Shown: positions 18,278 to 31,520, counted from the first letter of the stretch. The stretch: 64,000 nucleotides of DNA from Mycetohabitans endofungorum (GCF_037477895.1 NZ_CP132744.1:2604001-2668000); one strand, 5' to 3'. A program made the numbers and translations. Notes: generated by a model not told the origin, from the sequence alone.

Positions 18278-19135
18278 TCATTGAAGAGCCGGTGCGGCCG
18301 TCGCTCGCGTACCCGTTAGTACCAGAGCGGCCTGACGTGAGGCATCGGTGGCCATCACCAGCAGCTTGCCACTGTCCAGCACCGCCGCACCCGCATACAC
18401 TGTGCCGGGTGTCGCGCAAGGCGCGGGCCCGGCCGTGACCGTCACGTCGTACAGATTGCCCACCGTGCGCGGCTGAAACGTACCCGTCAGCGTGCACGCA
18501 TTGGCCGTCCGGGCGTTCAGCGTGCCGCCCGCATCGATCTGCAACGTGACACCCTGATCGTCCACCAGCGTTTGCGCGACCCCGTCACTGTACGTTCCAG
18601 CTAACGCCGCGAGCGTCGGCTGCCGCTCGTACAGCCCTTGGTAGGTTGAGCCGAACTCCACCCCCACCGTACCCGACGCATTCGTGCTGCGGCCGCACAG
18701 GCAGTCCTTGTACACATAATTTGCGTCTACCCGTTCCGCGTCGCTCGTGCGCTGCGCGAAGTCATAGCGGATCGCGTCCGTCGAGGTGAACGTGCCGCTG
18801 GCCTGCGTGCCGCTCGTCGTACTGGTGCCGCTGACAAAGCCGCCCAATCCCGGCGTGCCGCGGTCGTAGGCAATCCAGAACACGCCGTCATCCCGAACGA
18901 TACCCACCTCTCGCTGACCCGGCGTCGTCATGCCCACGTAGTATCCTTGCGCAAGGCTCACTACGGGCCGATTGCCGTCATTACCCGGACGGCTGCCCGT
19001 ATGCCCGCCATTCGGACCGCTTCCGGCATTGGCGCTCCTATTGGCTGCTGAAGGTGAAACCTCTGTCAGCCCGCTGTTACATCCTGTTAGGATTCCAACA
19101 GTAATGGCCGCAATCGCAATCGACACCGCCTTCAT
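18278..19135 (-). CDS. Putative lipoprotein of unknown function
   Basis: 285-aa protein with a clear lipoprotein signal: a short positively charged start, a hydrophobic run AIAAITVGIL and lipobox LTGC (lipidated Cys at residue 19). A disordered Ser/Gly/Asn linker (to about 60) is followed by a beta-rich region with repeated short motifs such as YYVGMTTPGQREVGIV, FVSGTSTTSGTQASGTF and LAGTYSDGVAQTL, which suggests a small beta-sheet or barrel domain. GGAG lies before the ATG. I do not recognise the family. It stands alone between the tRNA cluster and an IS relic. Confidence 0.75.
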   Translation of the reverse strand: MKAVSIAIAAITVGILTGCNSGLTEVSPSAANRSANAGSGPNGGHTGSRPGNDGNRPVVSLAQGYYVGMTTPGQREVGIVRDDGVFWIAYDRGTPGLGGFVSGTSTTSGTQASGTFTSTDAIRYDFAQRTSDAERVDANYVYKDCLCGRSTNASGTVGVEFGSTYQGLYERQPTLAALAGTYSDGVAQTLVDDQGVTLQIDAGGTLNARTANACTLTGTFQPRTVGNLYDVTVTAGPAPCATPGTVYAGAAVLDSGKLLVMATDASRQAALVLTGTRATAAPALQ

Positions 19136-19679
19136 TTTTTCATCTCCTTTTCGTTGAGCCGGATTTACGTTATCCGATACAGATCGTTGCTTAACCGCCT
19201 TCGCAGCCTCGGTCTGCTAACGCACAAAGTTTGGGAGGCCCAGTGGGGGACAGTGCGACAACGGCTGCGGTATAGGGCTCATAGGCTTGTCTGATAAGGC
19301 ACTTGCCGCGACGGATGGGAATGCATACGGATCCCGACGCTTGCACCGAATTCGTTTATTAAACGTCGGCTTCGCATCGTCTTTATGGGCGCTTCGCGAC
19401 AGAATCGAGATGTCCAGATAGGAGCAAGCGCCATGGATGACCGACCTAGCGTCGGGCTCAATTGCGTCATGCAGTTGGTGTAGGAAGGCGGCTATTCGTG
19501 ATTGGTCGCCGTTTGAAGCGCCTGGCTATCGTCAACCGTCTCACCTAGGAGGCTATCGATATCATCGTGGATCACACCATCTTTGGCTTGTATGTCGCAC
19601 GAATGTTGAACTGAGCGGCGCGTTTCCAAAGCTATTTCGAAAGGGCTGCAAGGCGGATCAGAGGCCGGAATTGAAGTGA
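19136..19679. other. Gene-poor stretch next to the IS3 relic
   Basis: No intact gene is supported. The plus strand carries short open pieces broken by stops; some may be decayed upstream transposase or insertion-site sequence, but I could not match them to a family. The lipoprotein promoter must lie in the left part. Confidence 0.4.
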
Positions 19680-20011
19680 CGAGCCGAGCGATCGGCCAAT
19701 GGGCGTACGGCAACGGCGTGACGCTGAAATTGTTCAGCCGAGCAAACCGACGCAGAACGCATTCATCGAGTCGTTCAACGGCAAGTTTCGCGATGAATGC
19801 GTCAATGGGCAATGGTTGACGAGCCCCGCGCATGCTCGGGCTGCCCATCACGGCATAGCGCTAGGGCTGCAACGAAGAAGGACCGCACAGCGCACTGAAT
19901 TACCTTTTACCAGCAGAGTTTGCGGTGAAACATCGGGCAGCAGCGGACGCTCCTGCCGCTTTTCATGAAATTGGTACTTTGCTAAAAACCCGGTTGGCCC
20001 TAAGAAGCTAA
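19680..20011 (+). pseudogene. IS3-family transposase (orfB) remnant
   Basis: The 3' end of a DDE integrase-type transposase, broken by frameshifts. One frame gives RAIGQWAYGNGVTLKLFS, the next PSKPTQNAFIESFNGKFRDE, and a third, from about 19879, gives EEGPHSALNYLLPAEFAVKH and ends with the TAA at 20009-20011. In the intact family these join into the segment around the third catalytic acid (NAFIESFNGKFRDEC) and the conserved C-terminal tail. The N-terminal two thirds and orfA are missing, so it cannot transpose. It marks past insertion or rearrangement beside the PIP-box ORF. Confidence 0.88.
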
Positions 20012-20171
20012 GAAGGCAAGTTAAATTTGTCGAGTTTCTTCTAGGCAGGCAGCGCGGGACCGCTACAGCCAAGCGCGCCGCCTGTTCAATGCTGCGAAAT
20101 GTCACCTTGTAGCCACTAGGACGGCATAATCGAGCACATCACCCAGTAAAAAATGAGATTTGGTGACTAAC

Positions 20172-20414
20172 TTACCGGAGCATAATCTGGGCTTTTAATG
20201 CAGTCGTAACGTCTTTAGCTGCTTGGTTCATAAGATTAGAAGAAGTCGGTTTCCAGTCGTTGCCGTCCCACACGCTCCAGGAGTTATTTTGAAGATCCAG
20301 CTTTTCAGCATCCGGCAGCAAGTTCCCGTCCTCCCCGATATAAGATTTCGTCGGTTTGAGAGCACCTTGTATTGTTGAGCCGCTGATACCTTGCATTGGG
20401 CCGATGGGGTCCAT
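20172..20414 (-). CDS. 80-aa protein of unknown function under a PIP-box promoter (candidate type III substrate)
   Basis: Small soluble protein starting MDPIGPMQGISGSTIQGAL, with no signal peptide or membrane segment. The N-terminal 20 residues are rich in Ser, Gly, Ile and Pro and carry no charge after Asp2, which is the usual look of a type III export signal. The middle (WSVWDGNDWKP) is Trp/Asp rich and the C-terminus (NQAAKDVTTALKAQIMLR) is probably helical. GAGGAG five bases before the ATG is a good ribosome site. The transcript would start near 20470 from the PIP-box promoter at 20476-20536. I do not recognise a family. Effector, secretion accessory or HrpB-regulated regulator are all possible. 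Confidence 0.72.
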   Translation of the reverse strand: MDPIGPMQGISGSTIQGALKPTKSYIGEDGNLLPDAEKLDLQNNSWSVWDGNDWKPTSSNLMNQAAKDVTTALKAQIMLR

Positions 20415-20475
20415 ATCCGCTCCTCATAAACAGTTAATAAAACGCATCGCATCGTAAACGCGTTGCGCGTTACCC

Positions 20476-20536
20476 AGTGTGCCGATGGCACCGTGAGACC
20501 GGATGCATTTTCCGAAATGAACCAGCGCTATACGAA
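20476..20536 (-). promoter_or_regulatory. PIP-box promoter of the 80-aa gene
   Basis: Minus strand: TTCGT (20536-20532), 15 bases, TTCGG (20516-20512), a perfect match to TTCGB-N15-TTCGB. Thirty bases further lies CACACT (20481-20476), which fits the YANNNT -10 rule for HrpX/HrpB promoters. The leader to the ATG at 20414 would be about 55 bases. Confidence 0.85.
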
Positions 20537-20825
20537 GCACGTCATCTCATCTCGTTCATGCTGCAGACCAAGCCTGGGTGTTATGCGTTTCTCGGCACAG
20601 GAACTAGCACGCATCGCACCGCGGGGCCCGCACTGGGCCCGAGCGGGTTGCATCACGCGAGCGATGACTTCAATGACGAGGGGCGTGGGGGACGGCGCGA
20701 CTGATTGGGTCAAGCTCGTCCATACGAGGTGGCACTGCAGCGAGGGGGGCCACCCCACTCGGTCCAGGCGGTGCACGGCACCATTGCAGTGCTGTGCACG
20801 AGCAGGCGTACTCAGCGGTGGGCCG
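20537..20825. other. Intergenic stretch without a supported gene
   Basis: About 290 bases between the PIP-box promoter and the rRNA terminator. Open frames here lack ribosome sites and recognisable protein sequence. I see nothing else in it. Confidence 0.5.
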
Positions 20826-20867
20826 CAAAGCCCAACGCCCGCTTCGGGGAGGGAAGCGGGCGTTGGG
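20826..20867 (-). terminator. rRNA operon terminator
   Basis: A perfect 15-pair stem (CCCAACGCCCGCTTC with GAAGCGGGCGTTGGG, loop of seven) located 14 bases past the 5S gene, followed on the minus strand by CTTTGC. It ends the rRNA operon. Confidence 0.85.
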
Positions 20868-20881
20868 GGGCAAGGGGGGAG

Positions 20882-20994
20882 CCTGACGATTACCTACTTT
20901 CACACGGGCAATCCGCACTATCATCGGCGTGGAGTCGTTTCACGGTCCTGTTCGGGATGGGCAGGGGTGGGACCGACTCGCTATGGTCATCAGG
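20882..20994 (-). rRNA. rrf: 5S ribosomal RNA
   Basis: About 113 bases; the 5' end TGCCTGATGACCATAGCGAG pairs with the 3' end GTAGGTAATCGTCAGGC. The central CCCATCCCGAACAGGA element is present. Ends are accurate to a few bases. Confidence 0.96.
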
Positions 20995-21107
20995 CAAAAG
21001 GGGGAGCTGTCGCGCGGCGGGGCGCGCCAGCGAATCTGGAACAAGAAGCAGCCGGTAGGATTATGTCGTCGAGGACGGCACAACGGTAAAACGGACCAGT
21101 TATAGGA

Positions 21108-23988
<2,881 letters not shown>

Positions 23989-24162
23989 CTATAACAAGTC
24001 CGTCTTGCAACGCACCGGCTATAGGTTGAGTTTTCGCGTTGTGCCGTATCTTCCAAGCGTCTTTTCAGATCACTCAAAACAATACTTTCAATCACTACCC
24101 GTCTATCTTCTGCGCCCATCTCAAGACGCGTCCAATAGACATTACTGCTTCTTTTTCCAGAT

Positions 24163-24173
24163 TGTTAAAGAAC
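24163..24173 (-). promoter_or_regulatory. boxA antitermination site in the 16S-23S spacer
   Basis: GTTCTTTAACA on the minus strand, downstream of tRNA-Ala and about 175 bases before the 23S gene. It is the canonical NusB/S10 binding element for rRNA antitermination and 23S processing. Confidence 0.75.
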
Positions 24174-24249
24174 GTCACAGCCATACTGCACTGCTTGACC
24201 CACGGGTCAATCGCCAACACTCCGTTTGGGAGCGCTCGCGATTGAGCAG

Positions 24250-24325
24250 TGGTGGAGGCAGACGGGATCGAACCGACGACCCCCTGCTTGCAAAGCAGGT
24301 GCTCTCCCAGCTGAGCTATGCCCCC
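24250..24325 (-). tRNA. tRNA-Ala (TGC anticodon)
   Basis: 76 bases with encoded CCA in the 16S-23S spacer. The acceptor GGGGGCA pairs with TGCCTCC and the anticodon loop TTTGCAA gives TGC. Confidence 0.98.
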
Positions 24326-24378
24326 CTTGGGTTCGGGCCGCGCTGCGCGCAGCGCTCGTGGCGCACACCAGACTCGCG

Positions 24379-24455
24379 TGGTGGGTCTGGTTGGATTCGA
24401 ACCAACGACCCCCGCCTTATCAAGACGGTGCTCTAACCGACTGAGCTACAGACCC
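24379..24455 (-). tRNA. tRNA-Ile (GAT anticodon)
   Basis: 77 bases with encoded CCA in the 16S-23S spacer. The acceptor GGGTCTG pairs with CAGACCC and the anticodon loop TTGATAA gives GAT. Confidence 0.98.
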
Positions 24456-24521
24456 TTCGTCTGTCCCTGTGACTTTCACAGCCGATAAGCGTGAGTACTT
24501 GAAGCGCAGACTTCTTGCTCC

Positions 24522-26057
<1,536 letters not shown>

Positions 26058-26248
26058 AACCTGTTACTTGTTCGGGCCACAAAGGACCCTGTCGCTCAAC
26101 TCAAAACGTTGACAGGTTTCGATTCTCTCAAAACCTACCTTCATTTCGTATGAGACTTAATGATTCTTTCGCATCGCCCCACCCGGCTTTTACCACCCGG
26201 GCGCAGCACGCCTGCACCATCAAGTACCCACACTTATCGGCTGTTACT

Positions 26249-26260
26249 TGTTAAAGAGCA
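26249..26260 (-). promoter_or_regulatory. boxA in the rRNA leader
   Basis: TGCTCTTTAACA on the minus strand, the canonical rRNA antitermination element, located between the promoter at 26336-26364 and the 16S gene. Confidence 0.85.
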
Positions 26261-26335
26261 TCGCAACCGTTTCGCCTCAACCTAGCCGGCCTCGGCCCCC
26301 GCATCGCGTCGCTGCATCAGCAGCAGAGAAACGAG

Positions 26336-26364
26336 ATTATGAACACAATCTTGCGAAGCGTCAA
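26336..26364 (-). promoter_or_regulatory. rRNA operon sigma-70 promoter
   Basis: TTGACG (26364-26359), 17 bases, CATAAT (26341-26336). A T/A-rich run with seven consecutive A on the minus strand lies just upstream and could act as an UP element. Transcription would begin near 26329, about 270 bases before 16S. The rest of the 600-base gap to paaA holds the leader and the divergent paa promoter. Confidence 0.85.
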
Positions 26365-26610
26365 CAACTTTTTTTACCACTCCGGTGCGATGCTGATCGC
26401 CTCACACCCCGTTGCCCACCCCGCCCGCTGCGTTTGCTCCTTCAGCGGCCCCGCTACTGCCTGCAGCGAGGGTGCGAATCATAGGCCAATAGCACGCTCA
26501 CCACAAGAGCTAGCAAATATTTTTTTCAGCGCAAGCCTTGCCGCCAACTCGGCCGGCCACCGGCATGACGCGCCGCCTAACCGGCAGCGGGTTCACAGGA
26601 TAAAAAGCTA

Positions 26611-26638
26611 TTAACCGACCGGTCGGTAGGTTTATACT
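26611..26638 (+). promoter_or_regulatory. paaABCDE promoter with palindromic operator
   Basis: TTAACC (26611-26616) and TATACT (26633-26638) at 16-base spacing form a plausible promoter. The spacer and -35 are overlapped by a perfect 14-base palindrome ACCGACCGGTCGGT (26614-26627). TetR-type PaaR repressors bind sites of this kind and are released by phenylacetyl-CoA; the gene at 31521-32147 is the obvious partner. Operator function is inferred. Confidence 0.75.
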
Positions 26639-26666
26639 GCGTAGAGAATCCTGATGGAGACTCCCC

Positions 26667-27665
26667 ATGTATACGCAATCGCTCGACCTACCGGGCAACA
26701 CCGCGCTGGCCGACAGCCCCGTTGCCAGCATAGATCAGCAGCGTTTTGACGCGCGCATCGCCGCGGACGACAAGGTCGAGCCGCAGGACTGGATGCCCGA
26801 TGCCTATCGCAAGACGTTAGTGCGGCAAATCTCACAGCACGCGCACTCCGAAATCGTCGGCATGCTGCCCGAAGGCAACTGGATCAGTCGTGCGCCGAGC
26901 TTGAAACGCAAGGCGATCCTGTTAGCTAAGGTGCAGGACGAGGGCGGGCATGGGCTGTACCTGTACAGCGCCGCGGAAACGCTGGGCGTGTCGCGCGATC
27001 AGATGCTCGATGCGCTGCACAGCGGCCGTGCAAAGTATTCGAGCATTTTTAACTATCCCACGCCGAGTTGGGCCGACGTCGGCGTGATCGGGTGGCTAGT
27101 CGATGGCGCTGCGATCATGAACCAGATCCCGCTGTGCCGCTGCACGTATGGCCCTTATGCGCGCGCGATGATCCGCATCTGCAAGGAAGAGTCGTTCCAC
27201 CAACGCCAAGGCTTCGATGCGTTGCTGGTCATGATGCAGGGTACCGCAGCACAGCGCGAGATGGTGCAACAGGCCGTGAACCGCTGGTGGTGGCCAGTGC
27301 TCATGATGTTCGGTCCGAGCGACAAAGACTCGGTGCACAGCAACCAGTCCGCCAAATGGGGTATCAAGCGCATATCGAACGACGACCTTCGGCAAAAATT
27401 TGTCGATGCGACCGTCGAGCAGGCCAAGGTCCTCGGCGTCACGCTGCCCGATCCGGATTTGAAGTGGAATGAGGCGCGCGGCCACTACGACTACGGCACA
27501 GTGGACTGGGAAGAATTTTGGCGCGTGGTCAACGGCGACGGCCCCTGCAACCGCGAGCGGCTGGCCACGCGTGTGAAGGCGCATGAGGACGGCGCCTGGG
27601 TACGCGAGGCGGCGCTAGCGTACGAGGCCAAGCAGGCTCGGCGCAACAAACAGAAAGCGGCGTAG
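26667..27665 (+). CDS. paaA: 1,2-phenylacetyl-CoA epoxidase, catalytic subunit PaaA
   Basis: 332-aa non-heme di-iron oxygenase subunit that epoxidises the ring of phenylacetyl-CoA. The four-helix bundle carries ligand motifs of the bacterial multicomponent monooxygenase type: the [20 protein letters not shown] segment with the following GGHG, and [15 protein letters not shown]. It is first in paaABCDE, directly behind the palindromic operator. GGAG precedes the ATG. Full length and intact. Confidence 0.97.
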   Translation: MYTQSLDLPGNTALADSPVASIDQQRFDARIAADDKVEPQDWMPDAYRKTLVRQISQHAHSEIVGMLPEGNWISRAPSLKRKAILLAKVQDEGGHGLYLYSAAETLGVSRDQMLDALHSGRAKYSSIFNYPTPSWADVGVIGWLVDGAAIMNQIPLCRCTYGPYARAMIRICKEESFHQRQGFDALLVMMQGTAAQREMVQQAVNRWWWPVLMMFGPSDKDSVHSNQSAKWGIKRISNDDLRQKFVDATVEQAKVLGVTLPDPDLKWNEARGHYDYGTVDWEEFWRVVNGDGPCNRERLATRVKAHEDGAWVREAALAYEAKQARRNKQKAA

Positions 27666-27696
27666 TGGTGCGCCAGCAAGGATCGAGGAGGAACCC

Positions 27697-27981
27697 ATGA
27701 GCAAAGAATGGCCGATTTGGGAAGTATTTGTACGCAGCAAACAGGGGCTGGACCACAAACATTGTGGCAGCCTGCATGCGGCGGACGCACAAATGGCGCT
27801 GCGCATGGCGCGTGACGTCTATACGCGCCGGCAAGAAGGTGTGAGCATCTGGGTCGTACCAGCCGCGGCGATTACCGCATCGGCGCCCGAAGAAAAGTCC
27901 GAACTGTTCGATCCGGCCGGCGACAAGATATACCGCCATCCGACCTTCTACCAGTTACCGGACAAAGTCAACCACATGTAA
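27697..27981 (+). CDS. paaB: 1,2-phenylacetyl-CoA epoxidase, subunit PaaB
   Basis: 94-aa small subunit of the PaaABCE complex; it bridges catalytic heterodimers and is needed for activity. Typical features are the start SKEWPIWEVFVRSKQGLDHKHCGSLHAADAQMALRMARD (read in two parts), the segment EGVSIWVVP, and DKIYRHPTFYQLPD near the C-terminus. GAGGAGG lies before the ATG. It follows paaA by 31 bases and precedes paaC by 20. Confidence 0.96.
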   Translation: MSKEWPIWEVFVRSKQGLDHKHCGSLHAADAQMALRMARDVYTRRQEGVSIWVVPAAAITASAPEEKSELFDPAGDKIYRHPTFYQLPDKVNHM

Positions 27982-28001
27982 AGTCAGGACGGACCACGCC
28001 C

Positions 28002-28802
28002 ATGCCAACGCAACACCATCTGGCGTATGTGCTGCGCCTCGCGGACAACGCCTTGATTCTCGGCCAGCGCAATGCTGAATGGACCGGGCATGGCCCGGTC
28101 CTCGAAGAGGACATCGCGCTGGCCAATATCAGCCTGGACTTGATCGGCCAGGCCCGGCTGCTCTATACGCACGCCGGCTCACTGGAGGCCGCGCTCACTG
28201 GTCAAGCGCGCGATGAAGACGACTACGCGTTCTTCCGTGAGGAGCGCGAATTCCGCAATTACACGATGCTCGAGCTGCCGCACGCCGGCCCGTATGGCGG
28301 CACTGTACGCCCCGACCGGGACTATGCGGTAACGATCGTGCGCCATTTTCTGTATTCAACGCTGATGCTGCTCGTCTGGAATGCGCTGCTGCACTCAAGC
28401 GATGCCGAGTTGGCCGCGATCGCCGCCAAATCGCTCAAGGAAACGCGATACCACGTGCACCACGCGCGCGACTGGCTGGTACGGCTTGGCGACGGCACAG
28501 ACGAATCACATCGCCGCACACAGGCCGCAGTCGACTTCCTGATGCCGTACACGAGCGAGTTCTTCTCCGGCGACGAACTCGAGCAGTCCATCGCGGCACA
28601 GGGCATCGGCCCGCGGAACGCGACGCTGCAGCCAGACTGGTCGGCGCATGTCCGGGCGGCGCTCAACGAAGCCACGCTTGCGTGGCCGACCATGGGTCAA
28701 TATGTGACGACAGGCAAGCTGGGCGAGCACTCCGAGCACATGGGCTATCTGCTGGCGGAAATGCAGAGTCTGGCCCGCCAGCATCCCGGCGCCCGCTGGT
28801 AG
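28002..28802 (+). CDS. paaC: 1,2-phenylacetyl-CoA epoxidase, structural subunit PaaC
   Basis: 266-aa structural partner of PaaA, a four-helix-bundle protein related to PaaA but without a full set of iron ligands; the PaaAC dimer is the catalytic core. The N-terminal region (LADNALILGQRNAEWTGHGP, EEDIALANISLDLIGQARLL) and the segment SLKETRYHVHHARDWLVRLG are characteristic. Complete, in order with its operon. Confidence 0.96.
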   Translation: MPTQHHLAYVLRLADNALILGQRNAEWTGHGPVLEEDIALANISLDLIGQARLLYTHAGSLEAALTGQARDEDDYAFFREEREFRNYTMLELPHAGPYGGTVRPDRDYAVTIVRHFLYSTLMLLVWNALLHSSDAELAAIAAKSLKETRYHVHHARDWLVRLGDGTDESHRRTQAAVDFLMPYTSEFFSGDELEQSIAAQGIGPRNATLQPDWSAHVRAALNEATLAWPTMGQYVTTGKLGEHSEHMGYLLAEMQSLARQHPGARW

Positions 28803-28870
28803 GACGGTGCGGGCCACTCTCGGCCCCATTCCGGCATTCGCACCGGCTTCCGAATTCGACAGAGAAACGC

Positions 28871-29416
28871 ATGCCAGACAGTTCGACCGACACTTCACCC
28901 GTTGCCCGCGCGTGGGCGGCGCTGGACGCGGTACCCGACCCGGAAATCCCGGTCGTGTCGATCCGCGAACTCGGCATTCTTCGCGACGTGCGACAGGCAC
29001 CAGACGGCGTCATTGAAGCGGTGATCACGCCAACCTACTCGGGTTGTCCGGCAATGGCGCAGATCGCCGAGGACATCGGCGCGGCGCTGGATGGCGTGGG
29101 GCTCGCGCCGCACCGTGTCATCAGCGTGCTCGCGCCTGCATGGACCACCGACTGGATCACCGAGGGCGCGCGCGAAAAGCTGCGCCGCTACGGGATCGCA
29201 CCGCCGTCACGGACTTGCGCGACGCAGGGAACGCAAGCGCAGCAGCCGGTCAGGATCGTGTCGCGCGACGAACGCGAGCAAGCGCAACAGCCCGCCTGCC
29301 CGCACTGCGGCTCGCCGAACACCGAGCGGCTGTCGCAGTTCGGCTCGACCGCGTGTAAGGCGCTATACCGCTGTATTACCTGCCGTGAACCTTTCGATTA
29401 CTTCAAACCATATTAA
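28871..29416 (+). CDS. paaD: PaaD, phenylacetate pathway Fe-S/maturation protein
   Basis: 181-aa protein with an N-terminal MIP18/DUF59 domain (VPDPEIPVVSIRELGILRDV) and a C-terminal zinc-ribbon-like Cys cluster (CPHCGSPNTERLSQFG... CKALYRCITCREPFDYF). It is thought to assist Fe-S cluster or di-iron assembly for the epoxidase. I start it at the ATG at 28871, which begins the conserved domain; an open frame continues upstream inside paaC without support. It ends one base before paaE. Confidence 0.93.
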   Translation: MPDSSTDTSPVARAWAALDAVPDPEIPVVSIRELGILRDVRQAPDGVIEAVITPTYSGCPAMAQIAEDIGAALDGVGLAPHRVISVLAPAWTTDWITEGAREKLRRYGIAPPSRTCATQGTQAQQPVRIVSRDEREQAQQPACPHCGSPNTERLSQFGSTACKALYRCITCREPFDYFKPY

Positions 29417-29417
29417 T

Positions 29418-30506
29418 ATGGCCACTGTGCAATTTCATCCGCTGCGCATCCGCGAAGTGCGCGCCGAAACGCCGGACGCAGTCTCGGTCGCTTTCGAGGT
29501 TCCTGTCGAACTGCGCGATGCGTACCGGTTCACGCAAGGGCAGTTCGTCACGCTCAAGGCCCATATCAACGGTGAGGAAACGCGCCGCTCGTATTCGATC
29601 TGCGTCGGCGTCACCGACTACGAGCGGGACGGCGAATTGCGCATCGGCATCAAACGGGTGCGCGGCGGCCGCTTCTCGAACTTTGCGTTCGACACACTGC
29701 AACCGGGACACACAATCGATGTGATGACGCCCGATGGTCGCTTTTTCACACACTTAAATGCCGATCACGACAAACAGTATCTCGCGTTCGCGGGAGGCTC
29801 GGGCATCACACCGGTGTTGGCCATTATCAAGACGACCTTGGATGTCGAGCCGCGCAGCACTTTTACGCTGATCTACGGCAATCGCAGCGTCGACGCAATC
29901 ATGTTCGCCGAGGAATTGGAAGACCTGAAAAACCGGTACATGAACCGGCTGATCCTGTATCACGTGCTGTCGGACGATGTGCAGGATGTCGAGCTGTTCA
30001 ATGGCGTGCTGGACCGGGCCAAGTGCGACGCCTTCCTGCAATCGCTGGTGCCGGCCGAATCGATCGACGAAGCCTTCATCTGCGGACCAGCGCCGATGAT
30101 GGATGCCGCCGAGGACGCATTGAAAGCCGCCGGGGTGCCGCAACAGCGCATCCATGTGGAGCGCTTTGGCACGCCGCTGCCGCAAGCCGGCGTACCACCG
30201 GTCGAAATAACCGAACACACTCCTGCGGCGGACCTGGAAATCATGCTCGACGGCAAGCGCCGCAAGCTGCGCCTGCCCTATGAAGGCGTGAGCTTGCTCG
30301 ATGTTGGATTGCGCGCGGGGCTCGCGCTGCCGTACGCGTGCAAGGGCGGCGTGTGCTGCACGTGCCGCGCCAAGGTGATCGAGGGAGAAGTCCGGATGGA
30401 GAAGAACTACACGCTCGAGCCCCAAGAAGTGGATGCCGGCTTTGTCCTCACCTGCCAATGCCACCCGGTCAGCGAACGCGTGGTAGTCAGCTACGACGAA
30501 CGCTGA
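29418..30506 (+). CDS. paaE: 1,2-phenylacetyl-CoA epoxidase, reductase subunit PaaE
   Basis: 362-aa reductase that passes electrons from NADPH to PaaA. The order is an FAD-binding ferredoxin-reductase domain (RRSYSICVG), an NAD(P)-binding domain (FAGGSGITPVLAIIKTTL; FICGPAPMMDAAEDAL), and a C-terminal plant-type 2Fe-2S ferredoxin (LPYACKGGVCCTCRAKV, then the last Cys in FVLTCQC). The ATG at 29418 is the natural start directly after the paaD stop. Last gene of the operon. Confidence 0.97.
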   Translation: MATVQFHPLRIREVRAETPDAVSVAFEVPVELRDAYRFTQGQFVTLKAHINGEETRRSYSICVGVTDYERDGELRIGIKRVRGGRFSNFAFDTLQPGHTIDVMTPDGRFFTHLNADHDKQYLAFAGGSGITPVLAIIKTTLDVEPRSTFTLIYGNRSVDAIMFAEELEDLKNRYMNRLILYHVLSDDVQDVELFNGVLDRAKCDAFLQSLVPAESIDEAFICGPAPMMDAAEDALKAAGVPQQRIHVERFGTPLPQAGVPPVEITEHTPAADLEIMLDGKRRKLRLPYEGVSLLDVGLRAGLALPYACKGGVCCTCRAKVIEGEVRMEKNYTLEPQEVDAGFVLTCQCHPVSERVVVSYDER

Positions 30507-30675
30507 GCCGGCACTGCGCTGTCGGCCGTTCTCATTCGCTGCGTCGCCGGCCACGATCCGGAACGATCGCTTACACTAGCGCCTGTTCACATATAGCCTG
30601 GCTCGCGCAGCGCACTGGCGGCATGCCGGGAACCGCGCAGCGCGGGCCCGCTTACCGCGTAAGCGGGCGACTTCT

Positions 30676-31467
30676 ATGACAACAATCCATATTACCAACG
30701 GGGATGTGGCGGCCGCCTCGCTTCGTGCAGCGCTGGCCAGTACACAACGCAACGAGGAGGTCCTTGCGTTGCGTGACAATCTTGCATTTGGCCCGATCCG
30801 CGCTGTCGACAGCGACGTGCATGAACGCGCGGCGTTCTGGCAGCAAGTCCTCGACGAACGGGACCGGGATGTCGTGTCCGAACTGAACGAGCAGAACGCC
30901 ACGTTGGAACGTCTCGTCGGATCAGCAGCGACGAATATCGTCGTCTGGCACGCGCAAAGCGCGTCGGACCAACTGATGCTGCGTCGGGTTGCATGGTATC
31001 TGCGCACCCAACCGCAACGGCTCAATGAAGTGGCCCTTGGCACACGCGAGTTGCCACGCGAGACCGCGCCGCGTGCCGACGGCGCGAGCACAATCGGCAT
31101 GTTCGGCGCCGACGCGCTGGCCGCGCGCATCCGGAAGGCCGCGCCGATTTCGGTGTTGCGCATCGGGCGGCTTGCGCTGGAGTGGCAGGACGTGCGGCGG
31201 CTCAATGGCGACGTGCGATGCTGGCGCGAGAACCGCTTCGTGACCGGCACCTATGCGCCGATCGACGACGCATGGTTACAGCATACCGATGATCGATGGC
31301 AAATGGCGACCAACGTTGCCGCCCAGGTCATGAAGGTCGACTTCGGTGTCTGCGTGACCGATGCGATCGCGTTGTGGCGGTGCAGGGAACTGGTCACGGC
31401 CGGCCGCCTCGCGCTCAGCGGCGAGGCGCGTCAACAGTGGCGTGATGTGCAAGTGCGGCGGCCGTAG
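30676..31467 (+). CDS. DUF1835/DUF3658-type protein
   Basis: 263-aa protein beginning TTIHITNGDVAAASLRAAL, typical of the DUF1835 domain, followed by a DUF3658-like C-terminal half (WRENRFVTGTYAPIDDAWLQ). No membrane segment or signal peptide. Function is unknown for the family. It lies between paaE and the paaR-like gene on the same strand; the 169-base gap and lack of overlap leave open whether it is part of the paa unit. Family call from recalled motifs, moderate certainty. Confidence 0.7.
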   Translation: MTTIHITNGDVAAASLRAALASTQRNEEVLALRDNLAFGPIRAVDSDVHERAAFWQQVLDERDRDVVSELNEQNATLERLVGSAATNIVVWHAQSASDQLMLRRVAWYLRTQPQRLNEVALGTRELPRETAPRADGASTIGMFGADALAARIRKAAPISVLRIGRLALEWQDVRRLNGDVRCWRENRFVTGTYAPIDDAWLQHTDDRWQMATNVAAQVMKVDFGVCVTDAIALWRCRELVTAGRLALSGEARQQWRDVQVRRP

Positions 31468-31520
31468 GCCGGCGACGTGTATGTCACGCTAACCGGACAG
31501 ATCCTCAACCGAATTGCCCC

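Noticed and set aside
17920-18438. A 172-codon plus-strand frame over the tRNA-Gly/tRNA-Tyr area
   Set aside because: It runs through tRNA genes in antisense and into the lipoprotein gene; no ribosome site.
20172-20414. TAL-effector relationship suggested by the first residues MDPI
   Set aside because: Only four residues agree and no repeat or downstream similarity is present; likely coincidence.
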